NCBI RefSeq assembly: GCF_015319165.1
Contig: NZ_JADIVZ010000007.1
Span: 1 to 64,000, forward strand
Reading direction: 5' to 3'
From: Nocardioides acrostichi
GTDB lineage: Bacteria; Actinomycetota; Actinomycetes; Propionibacteriales; Nocardioidaceae
Length of the DNA stretch: 64,000 bases
How positions within the stretch are numbered: position 1 is the first letter of the stretch; every line of letters begins with the position of its first letter. Positions 57,440-64,000 of the stretch are shown piece after piece. The notes beneath the pieces were generated by a model. The model was not told where the DNA came from and ran no database searches. It worked only from the letters and a program-made list of their open reading frames with translations. Made by a program: the position numbers and the translations under genes.

Positions 57440-59604
57440 AGCATCTCCTGGTAGGTCGGCAGCGACCACAGGTCGTCGGCGACGAGGCCCTCGAGCTCGT
57501 CGGCGGCGGCCCGGACGGCGGCCATGGCCGGCAGCACGGAGTCGCGGCAGAACCTGGCGGTGACGTGGAGGTCCTCGTCGTGCTCGTGCCCGACGGCGCT
57601 CGCGAGGTCGGCGAGACCGGCACGCAGCGCGGTGATCTGCTCGGTGACCGCGGTGAGCGAGGAGGTGTCGGCGGTGACGCCGGCGGCCTCGAGGGCGACG
57701 ACGTTCTGGGCCAGCTCGGTCTGGTAGCGCAGCGCGGCGGGCAGAATCGTGGTGGTGCCGATCTCGAGGGTGAGGTTGGCCTCCACGCCCACGGAGAGCA
57801 CGTACTGCTCGCAACCGATCTCGTAGCGGCTGTGCATCTCGCGCTCGTTGAACACGCCGTACTTGCTGAACAGCTCGATCGCCTCGGAGCTGATCAGCTC
57901 GGGCAGGGCGTCGACCGTGGTGCGCAGGTTCTTGAGTCCGCGCTGCTCGGCCTCGATCGGCCACTCCTCGGAGTAGCCGTTGCCGTTGAAGATGACGGTG
58001 CCGTGGTCGGCGACGATCGTCGAGAGCAGCGCCTGCACGGCCTCGTCGAAGCCGGTGCCCTCGGCGACAGCGGACTCGATGCTGCTCGCGCAGTAGTCGA
58101 GCGCCTCGGCCATGATCGTGTTGAGGACGACCATCGGCGCCGCGACCGTCTGGTTCGAGCCGGGGGCACGGAACTCGAACCGGTTGCCGGTGAAGGCGAA
58201 CGGGCTGGTGCGGTTGCGGTCGCCCGGATCCTTCGAGAGCGTCGGCAGCGTGTCGACCCCGATCATCAAGGTGCCCTTCTCCTTCGAGCCGGTGGCACCG
58301 CCCTTGGCGATCTGGTCGAACACGTCGGCCAGTTGCTCGCCCAGGAAGATCGAGATGATCGCCGGCGGGGCCTCGTTGGCTCCGAGGCGGTGGTCGTTGG
58401 ACGCCGAGGCGACCGAGGCGCGCAGCAGGCCGCCGTAGAGGTGCACCGCCCGGATGACCGCGGCGCAGAACACCAGGAACTGGGCGTTCTCGTGCGGGCT
58501 GTCGCCGGGCACGAGCAGGCTGCCGAGCTCGGAGTTGCCGATGGAGAAGTTCACGTGCTTGCCCGAACCGTTGACGCCGGCGAACGGCTTCTCGTGGAAG
58601 AGGCACTCCATGCCGTGCTTCTTGGCGACGGCCTTGAACGTCGTCATGAGCAGCTGCTGGTGGTCGGAGGCCTCGTTGGCGCGCTCGAACATCGGCGCCA
58701 CCTCGAACTGCCCGGGGGCGACCTCGTTGTGGCGGGTCTTGGCCGGGATGCCGAGCTTGAAGAGCTCGCGCTCGGTGTCCATCATGAAGCCGAGCACGCG
58801 CTCGGGGATGGCGCCGAAGTAGTGGTCGTCGAACTCCTGGCCCTTGGGCGGCTTGGCGCCGAAGAGGGTGCGACCGGCGTTGAGCAGGTCGGGGCGGGCG
58901 AGGAAGAAGTGGCTGTCGACCAGGAAGTACTCCTGCTCGGGGCCGCAGTAGGCCACCACGTTCTCGGGGTCGTCGTGGCCGAAGAGGGTCAGGATCCGCT
59001 TGGCCTGCGCCGACATCGCCTGCTGGCTGCGCAGCACCGGCGTCTTGTGGTCGAGCGCCTCACCGGTCATCGAGATGAAGATGGTGGGGATGCACAGCGT
59101 GTTGCCGTTGGGGTTCTCCAGCACGTACGCCGGGCTCATGACGTCCCACCCGGTGTAGCCGCGTGCCTCGAAGGTGTTGCGCAGCCCGCCGTTCGGGAAC
59201 GACGAGGCGTCGGGCTCGCCCTGCACCAGCGTCTTGCCCGAGAACGACGCCAGCGCGGTGCCGTCGCCGACCGGGTCGAGGAAGGAGTCGTGCTTCTCGG
59301 CGGTCAGGCCGGTGAGCGGGTAGAAGACGTGCGCGTAGTGCGTGGCGCCCTTCTCCAGCGCCCAGTCCTTCATCGCGGAGGCCACGGCGTCGGCCACCGC
59401 CGGGTCGAGCGGCGTCGACTTCTCGATCGTCGAGACCACCGACTTGTACACCGACTTCGGCAGCCGCTTCTGCATCACGGTGAGGCTGAAGACGTTCTCG
59501 CCGAACACCTCCCCCGGCTCCTCGCCCGGGTCGAAGGTGAACGGCGGCGGCGTGTACGCCTCCACCGACGTGATGGCCTGCATCCGGACTGGGTTCGACG
59601 TCAT
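57427..59604 (-). CDS. glnN: Type III glutamine synthetase (GlnN)
   Basis: A 725-residue protein, the normal GSIII size (GSI is about 470). Start ATG 59604 with GAGGGAG upstream. [14 protein letters not shown] (metal/Glu-site), [20 protein letters not shown] (about residues 288-307), [17 protein letters not shown] and [20 protein letters not shown] are family signatures. It makes glutamine from glutamate and ammonia with ATP. GSIII enzymes are patchily distributed; in actinobacteria they are accessory to GSI. Nothing local explains its position here. Confidence 0.94.
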   Translation of the reverse strand: MTSNPVRMQAITSVEAYTPPPFTFDPGEEPGEVFGENVFSLTVMQKRLPKSVYKSVVSTIEKSTPLDPAVADAVASAMKDWALEKGATHYAHVFYPLTGLTAEKHDSFLDPVGDGTALASFSGKTLVQGEPDASSFPNGGLRNTFEARGYTGWDVMSPAYVLENPNGNTLCIPTIFISMTGEALDHKTPVLRSQQAMSAQAKRILTLFGHDDPENVVAYCGPEQEYFLVDSHFFLARPDLLNAGRTLFGAKPPKGQEFDDHYFGAIPERVLGFMMDTERELFKLGIPAKTRHNEVAPGQFEVAPMFERANEASDHQQLLMTTFKAVAKKHGMECLFHEKPFAGVNGSGKHVNFSIGNSELGSLLVPGDSPHENAQFLVFCAAVIRAVHLYGGLLRASVASASNDHRLGANEAPPAIISIFLGEQLADVFDQIAKGGATGSKEKGTLMIGVDTLPTLSKDPGDRNRTSPFAFTGNRFEFRAPGSNQTVAAPMVVLNTIMAEALDYCASSIESAVAEGTGFDEAVQALLSTIVADHGTVIFNGNGYSEEWPIEAEQRGLKNLRTTVDALPELISSEAIELFSKYGVFNEREMHSRYEIGCEQYVLSVGVEANLTLEIGTTTILPAALRYQTELAQNVVALEAAGVTADTSSLTAVTEQITALRAGLADLASAVGHEHDEDLHVTARFCRDSVLPAMAAVRAAADELEGLVADDLWSLPTYQEMLYIL

Positions 59605-59715
59605 GGTGGCTCCCTCGTGCCTGTGCGCGCAGCGCGTCATCCCGAGACGGACTGCTGCGCACGCTAGGGCCGGCGCGTGACGGCGGCGTTTCGCTGTGGT
59701 GTCGGTGGACGACGT

Positions 59716-59766
59716 CCCCGACCGGTGGTCGAGCCACCAGGAGCCTCCCCGACCGGTGGTCGAGCC
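59716..59766. repeat. Two direct copies of a GGTGGTCGAGC-type dispersed repeat
   Basis: CCCCGACCGGTGGTCGAGCC occurs at 59716-59735 and 59747-59766. It shares its core with the repeat family at 56144-56328 and lies in the 318-bp gene-free region 59605-59922 between the glutamine synthetase and the efflux gene. Confidence 0.8.
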
Positions 59767-59858
59767 GCCGACCCCGCTCCCCGGACAAGTCGGCCAGCTT
59801 CACGAGGTCGCTGAAGCCCGCCGTCGCTGCCCGCGACGACGGGTCTTGCGTTTTTCTC

Positions 59859-59907
59859 GAACAACGTTCTAGAGTGTCGAACGCCGTTCGATCGAACGGC
59901 GTTCGAC
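59859..59907 (+). promoter_or_regulatory. Efflux gene operator region with 32-bp perfect palindrome
   Basis: Three GAACNNCGTTC boxes: GAACAACGTTC (59859-59869), GAACGCCGTTC (59879-59889) and GAACGGCGTTC (59894-59904). The last two are nested in a perfect 32-bp palindrome (59876-59907). A TTGCGT (about 59847-59852) and TCTAGA (about 59868-59873) can serve as -35 and -10. This is the layout of a TetR-repressed drug-efflux promoter. Confidence 0.65.
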
Positions 59908-59922
59908 TCCCTGGAGGTCACC

Positions 59923-61434
59923 ATGACTGCCTCACCGGACTCCCCACCCCAGTCCACCCCCGACTCCCCCACCGGGATTAGCACCGGGCCTGCCGTCGAA
60001 TCCGCCGCCGGCACCTACCCCTCGCTGCGCGCGGCCTGGATCCCCCTGTTCGCCCTCTGCCTCGCGTTCTTCGTCGAGATGGTCGACAACACGCTGATGA
60101 TGATCGCGCTGCCCACCATCGGGCGCGATCTCGGCAGCTCCACCACGGCCCTGCAATGGGTCAGCGGTGCCTACTCGCTCGTGTTCGGCGGGCTGCTGCT
60201 CACCGCCGGCTCCATCGCCGATCGGTTCGGACGACGCCGCGTGCTCCAGGTGGGCCTCGCGCTGTTCGGCGTGATCAGCCTCGGCGTGCTGCTGGTGCAG
60301 TCCACCGGTGACCTCATCGCCGTCCGCGCCACGCTCGGCATCGCCGCCGCGATGATGGCGCCGATCACCAACTCGCTCGTCTTCCGACTCTTCGACGACC
60401 AGGCCCTGCGCATGCGGGCGATGACGGTGATGATCGTCGTGGGCATGAGCGGGTTCATCCTCGGGCCGCTACTCGGCGGCACCGCCCTGACGCACGTGCG
60501 CTGGGAGTGGCTGCTGCTCGTCAACGCCCCCATCGCGCTCGTCGCCTTCATCGGGGTGCGGCTCGGCGTGCCGACCGACGCCCCCGAGGGGCTCACGAAG
60601 GACCGACTCGACCTCCCCGGCGCCGCGCTCTCCATCACCGCCATCGGTCTGGCCTGCTACACCGCCACCGCCGGCGTCGATCACGGCTGGACGTCGCTCG
60701 CCACCGTCGCCTCCGCGCTGGGCGCCCTGCTCGCACTGGCCGGGTTCGTGGCACGCGAACGCCGTGCGCCGGAGCCGATGCTCGACCTTCGGCTCTTCGG
60801 CAACGGCGTCGTGCGCGGCGCCGCCATCGCCCAGGTCGGCACCTCGGTCGCCATGGCCGGCGTGATGTTCGCGCTCATCTTGCACTTCCAGTACGCCTAC
60901 GGCTGGTCTCCCCTGCGCGCCGGACTGGCCAACCTGCCGATGATCGCCTCCATGCTGCTCGCCTCGCCGATCTCCGAGTGGTTCGGCAAGCGGTTCGGGC
61001 ACCGCATCGCCTGCCTCATCGGCACCGGCCTCCTCGCCGGATCGATGGCCGGTCTCGCCTGGGGTGTCGAGCACGGGTACCTCGTCATGGCGCTGTTCAT
61101 GGTCACGTTCACCGTCGGCATGCGCACGATCTGGACCATCTGCGCCGTCGCCCTCATCGACGCGATGCCCGCCAACCGCACCTCGCTGGGCGCCGCGCTC
61201 AACGACACCGCCCAGGAGGTCGGCTCGAGCCTCGGCACCGCCCTGGTGGGCACGCTGGTGGCCGCGCTCGTCACCGCGCAACTACCCACCGGCCGCTGGA
61301 CCTCCGGTCTCGTGGAGTCCTTCTTCGCAGGCGAGCGCCTCACCTTCGGTGTGCTCGCCGTCGTCGTCGGCCTCGTGGCCGGGTACGGCGCCCTCACCCT
61401 CACCGACTCGCACTCGGTGGAGGAGGCGCACTGA
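59923..61434 (+). CDS. MFS multidrug efflux transporter (DHA2, EmrB/QacA type)
   Basis: A 503-residue protein with GGAGG before ATG 59923. It has about 14 hydrophobic segments. VEMVDNTLMMIALPTIGRDL is the DHA2 helix-1 motif (usually LD.TI.NVALP.I), LLTAGSIADRFGRRRVLQVG the loop 2-3 motif and GFILGPLLGGTAL motif C (antiporter). It likely exports lipophilic compounds with proton exchange. The N-terminal 35 residues are Pro/Ser-rich and cytosolic. Strong operator sequences upstream imply tight repression. Confidence 0.9.
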   Translation: MTASPDSPPQSTPDSPTGISTGPAVESAAGTYPSLRAAWIPLFALCLAFFVEMVDNTLMMIALPTIGRDLGSSTTALQWVSGAYSLVFGGLLLTAGSIADRFGRRRVLQVGLALFGVISLGVLLVQSTGDLIAVRATLGIAAAMMAPITNSLVFRLFDDQALRMRAMTVMIVVGMSGFILGPLLGGTALTHVRWEWLLLVNAPIALVAFIGVRLGVPTDAPEGLTKDRLDLPGAALSITAIGLACYTATAGVDHGWTSLATVASALGALLALAGFVARERRAPEPMLDLRLFGNGVVRGAAIAQVGTSVAMAGVMFALILHFQYAYGWSPLRAGLANLPMIASMLLASPISEWFGKRFGHRIACLIGTGLLAGSMAGLAWGVEHGYLVMALFMVTFTVGMRTIWTICAVALIDAMPANRTSLGAALNDTAQEVGSSLGTALVGTLVAALVTAQLPTGRWTSGLVESFFAGERLTFGVLAVVVGLVAGYGALTLTDSHSVEEAH

Positions 61435-61484
61435 CTCGGCGATCACTAGGGTCGGGCGTTCACGCTTGCCTCCGGAAAGGCGCC

Positions 61485-62474
61485 ATGCACCTGCGATTCA
61501 TCGTCGTCAACGCCGCGGTCGGCGCCCTCGTCGCGCTGGTTCCCTTGCTCGTGCTGCTGCTGAGCCGGGAACGGCACGGAGCGCCAGGGGTCGCGCTGCT
61601 CGGCTTCCTGGTGCTGGGTCTGACGCTGACCACGCGAGCCTCGCTGCTGGCCTCCGTGCGACCAGAGGACGCCGAGCGGCGGCGCCGTCAGCGCCGCACG
61701 CGGTCGCGGTTGACGCTCGTGGCACTGGTGGTCGGCGCGGGCCTGGTGACGGCCGGCGTGTTCATCGCGTGGCGCCCCGTGGCCGCCCTGCTCGTGACCA
61801 TCGTGGTCCTCGTCGTCGTGGGTGCGCTCACCGTGGCTCTCGATCGGTACGCCGATGCCACCGCACGTCGCTACCCCACCGGGCAGTTGCTGCCGGGCGA
61901 CGAGGAGCGGCTGGCCCCGGCGGCCGTGCACACGGCCCTGCTGCGACGCGCTCGGATCGGCGTCGTCGCGGGCCTCTGCGCGGGCGCGGCCGTCGCGGTG
62001 CTCGTGTCGACCCACGGGTCGGGAATCGCTTCTGGACTGCTCGCGGGCGGGGCGGTGCTGCTGGTCGTCGCGACCAGCGTCGTCGGCCTCGGCTCCTGGG
62101 GACTGTGGCTGGCAGCAGCACGCCGGGTCTCCGCGGTCACCGATGCGCCTCAGGCCGACATCCGCCGGATCCTGCGGGCGATCACCCTGGGCAGGGTCTC
62201 GCGCCTGAGCCGTGAGCAGCAGGAGGTGGCGAGGAGGTGGGCTCCGGCGGCCGAGACGCAGCTGATGCTCCAACCCCTCGCCATCTCGCCACTGCTCGTC
62301 TGGGTTCTCCTCAACGCGACCTCGAGACTCTTCGACCAGCCCGACACCTTCAACTTCGTGATGCTCGTCTTGGCGTGGGTGCTGTTGCCACTCGCGTGGC
62401 TCCTGCTGGTGGTGCAGTGGCGACGAGTGCGGGCCTTCGCGCGCTCGACGACCGAATCGAGCCGGGACGCCTGA
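61485..62474 (+). CDS. Uncharacterised multi-pass membrane protein
   Basis: A 329-residue protein I do not recognise. About eight hydrophobic segments: residues 4-27, 35-52, 72-94, 98-117, 155-174, 182-207 and two near 270-310. A basic loop (EDAERRRRQRRTRSRLT) lies after the second. Two cytosolic-looking regions carry conserved-looking polar residues (DRYADATARRYPTGQ and QADIRRILRAITLGRVSRLS). It follows the efflux gene by 50 bp on the same strand, with a weak ribosome binding site GGAAAGG, so it may belong to that unit. Confidence 0.75.
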   Translation: MHLRFIVVNAAVGALVALVPLLVLLLSRERHGAPGVALLGFLVLGLTLTTRASLLASVRPEDAERRRRQRRTRSRLTLVALVVGAGLVTAGVFIAWRPVAALLVTIVVLVVVGALTVALDRYADATARRYPTGQLLPGDEERLAPAAVHTALLRRARIGVVAGLCAGAAVAVLVSTHGSGIASGLLAGGAVLLVVATSVVGLGSWGLWLAAARRVSAVTDAPQADIRRILRAITLGRVSRLSREQQEVARRWAPAAETQLMLQPLAISPLLVWVLLNATSRLFDQPDTFNFVMLVLAWVLLPLAWLLLVVQWRRVRAFARSTTESSRDA

Positions 62475-62599
62475 CGCCGGTGACCATGACGCTCGAGGCC
62501 TGAGCTAGCGGCGTCCGACCTCCAGTGTCGGCTCCACGCGCACGACCCTCGTCGGGGAGGCGCACTGAGCACGGCCGTGAACCGGGCGGGCGAGCCGGG

Positions 62600-63604
62600 T
62601 CACGCGCGGCGACGTCGCAGCGCGGCACCCAGCAGTGCGACAGCGGCACCGAGCACGGCGTATCCCGCGACGAGCGCCACGCGTGGCGCCACACCGACCG
62701 CGTCGAAGTAGACGATGCGCCGGATCGCCTCGGTACCCGCCCCGTTCGGGATCCACGGTCCGATGCCGCGCCAGAAGGCGGGCAGCAGAGGGGTCTGGTA
62801 GGCGCCGCCGGCACTGGGGTTGCCGAGCACCACGAAGAGCAGGATCGTGACCCCGATGCCGATCGTGCCCAAGAGCACCTGGAGGGCCAAGGTGACGCAC
62901 GAGGCGGCCAGCACGAGGAGGGCGCCGATGCCCGCGAGCGCCCAGAAGTGACCGGTGAGCGCGCCGAGCCAGGTGTCCACGACCAGGGCTCCGCCCAGCC
63001 CGCCGAGCAACGCGTGCGGCACGAGCAGCGCGAGCCTCGAGGCCACCTCCCGCACCCCGCGCGGGGTGCCGGTCATGACGCCGAGCGCCGCCGACATCAG
63101 GTAGCCGCCGACCAGCAGCCCGAGCACGAGGTAGAACCCGGTGAGGCCTCGGGCGTCGCCCGACTGGAGCGGCACGACATCGGTGGTGGTGTAGGTGCGC
63201 TGCTGCTGAGTCTCCACGCTGGTCGCGACCTGCTCGACGGCGGTCACCAGCGAGGATCCGCCGCCCGAGGCGATCAGCAGCTCATCGGTGCTGCCGTCGG
63301 CGTCGATCACCAGGGCCGCGACCAGGTGATCGTGCTCGATCAGCCGCACGGCCTCGGCCCGGCTCTTGACGGCGCGGGCCCCCAGCGGGTCGCCGTCGAG
63401 GGCGTCGGCCTGCGCCACCACCTCTTGGGCGGCCGCGGACGGCCCCACGACGCCGACCTGGAGGTCGTGCGCGGCCGGCGCATGGAACGCACCGACGTAG
63501 GAGGCGATGAATCCCAGCTGCAGCAACAGCACGGCCGCGACCAGGAGAACGGGCGCGAGAGGGCCGCGTCGACCTTTTTCGATACTATCGGTAGCGCTAC
63601 TCAT
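62600..63604 (-). CDS. ABC-2-type/DUF3533-like membrane permease
   Basis: A 334-residue protein. One transmembrane segment near residues 14-38 is followed by a soluble extracytoplasmic domain (about 40-155, with HDHLVAALVIDADGSTDELL), then about six hydrophobic segments, the pattern of YhgE/Pip-like ABC-2 permeases. GTIGIGVTILLFVVLGNPSAGG and FWRGIGPWIPNGAGTEAIRR are typical of the DUF3533 group. Divergent from a TetR gene whose operator-like sequence overlaps the 5' end of this gene. Confidence 0.82.
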   Translation of the reverse strand: MSSATDSIEKGRRGPLAPVLLVAAVLLLQLGFIASYVGAFHAPAAHDLQVGVVGPSAAAQEVVAQADALDGDPLGARAVKSRAEAVRLIEHDHLVAALVIDADGSTDELLIASGGGSSLVTAVEQVATSVETQQQRTYTTTDVVPLQSGDARGLTGFYLVLGLLVGGYLMSAALGVMTGTPRGVREVASRLALLVPHALLGGLGGALVVDTWLGALTGHFWALAGIGALLVLAASCVTLALQVLLGTIGIGVTILLFVVLGNPSAGGAYQTPLLPAFWRGIGPWIPNGAGTEAIRRIVYFDAVGVAPRVALVAGYAVLGAAVALLGAALRRRRA

Positions 63605-63620
63605 GGTTTCGATAATACGA
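63580..63620. promoter_or_regulatory. Probable TetR operator pair in the divergent promoter
   Basis: CGATA-C-TATCG (63580-63590) is a perfect palindrome, and CGATAATACGA (63610-63620) is a close second copy 30 bp away. The first lies inside the first codons of the permease gene; the second just upstream of its start. Confidence 0.5.
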
Positions 63621-63656
63621 TGCGCAGCAACCGATGGGAAGGAGAGGTGCACCACG

Positions 63657-64000
63657 ATGTGTCCCCCGTCGTCGACCGGTGCGGTTCGCGGGCGGCCGCG
63701 CCGCGAGGGCGTCTCCGACGCCGTGGTGACCGCCCTGGTGCGACTGGTCGCCACCCACGGCTACGCCGGTACCAACCTCGACGCCGTGGCACGCACGGCC
63801 GGTGTCGCCAAGACCACGCTGTATCGACGCTGGCCCTCCAAGGGCGCCCTGGCCGTCGACGCGCTCGCGACGACCCTCGGCGCGCCGCCCGTCGGCGGAG
63901 TCGACGCCGCCGACGACATCCACCGTGCGGTCGACTGGCTCGCCCAACGGGTGCGCGATCTCGAAGTGCGCCGACTCCTCGTCGGCCTGGTGGCCGAGGC
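63657..64000 (+). CDS. TetR-family regulator (3' end beyond window)
   Basis: The first 114 codons are visible, start ATG 63657 behind GGAAGGAGAGG. The HTH is standard: VVTALVRLVATHGYAGTNLD then AVARTAGVAKTTLYRRWPSK (about residues 23-62), preceded by an Arg-rich N-terminus. It faces away from the permease gene and very likely represses it through the sites at 63580-63620. The ligand domain is cut by the window edge. Confidence 0.9.
   Translation, partial: MCPPSSTGAVRGRPRREGVSDAVVTALVRLVATHGYAGTNLDAVARTAGVAKTTLYRRWPSKGALAVDALATTLGAPPVGGVDAADDIHRAVDWLAQRVRDLEVRRLLVGLVAE

Overview
The window is high-GC DNA (very strong G/C at third codon positions, many GTG starts, 4-bp ATGA/GTGA gene overlaps) with a gene content typical of an actinobacterium; a Nocardioidaceae-like soil degrader fits best, but the taxon is inferred from style and gene families, not from a marker gene. 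No rRNA, tRNA or CRISPR array was seen.

Left edge (1-2.5 kb): a worn accessory margin. It holds the end of an IS3-family element (orfA, start of orfB, and a canonical -1 slippery heptamer), a tyrosine-recombinase remnant cut by that element and also frameshifted, an intact HigB/HigA toxin-antitoxin pair, and three broken genes (AhpD/CMD-like, SigJ-like sigma factor, DoxX-like start).

Core (3.0-48.0 kb): one very large catabolic cluster. It carries a three-component Rieske ring-hydroxylating oxygenase with scattered parts (reductase 31.5 kb, ferredoxin 33.0 kb, alpha 39.4 kb, beta 46.0 kb), an SDR next to beta, a class III extradiol dioxygenase, two alpha/beta hydrolases suited to meta-cleavage products, an ACMSD-type amidohydrolase, two paralogous FAD monooxygenases, and an aromatic-acid/branched-chain-type ABC importer. 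It also has a complete CoA-thioester branch: two CoA ligases, four acyl-CoA dehydrogenases (two in an adjacent pair), an enoyl-CoA hydratase, a MaoC pair, a thiolase, an alpha-methylacyl-CoA racemase and a fused double CaiB/BaiF transferase. Two IclR regulators sit inside it. This reads as uptake, ring hydroxylation and meta cleavage of an aromatic compound, plus beta-oxidation of a (probably methyl-branched) acyl side chain. The substrate cannot be named from sequence.

The most striking observation is a 17-bp palindrome, consensus GTTCC-N7-GGAAC, found in 14 promoter regions. It stands ahead of essentially every transcription unit from 3.0 to 48.0 kb and was not noticed upstream of the genes outside. 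It looks like the operator of one regulon, probably bound by one or both IclR proteins, both of which carry a copy in front of their own gene.

Right part (48.1-64 kb): a separate TetR-amidohydrolase-CoA ligase operon with its own operator (CAAACGATCGTTTG), then unrelated genes: lipoprotein amidase, secreted gamma-glutamyltransferase, 5'-3' exonuclease, a 37-bp tandem repeat array beside a broken DinB/TIGR03086-type gene, VapBC, type III glutamine synthetase, an MFS drug-efflux gene under a 32-bp perfect palindrome, a membrane protein, and an ABC-2-like permease divergent from a TetR gene that runs off the window. Short tandem repeats with 9-bp and other periods in or next to coding regions recur through the window.
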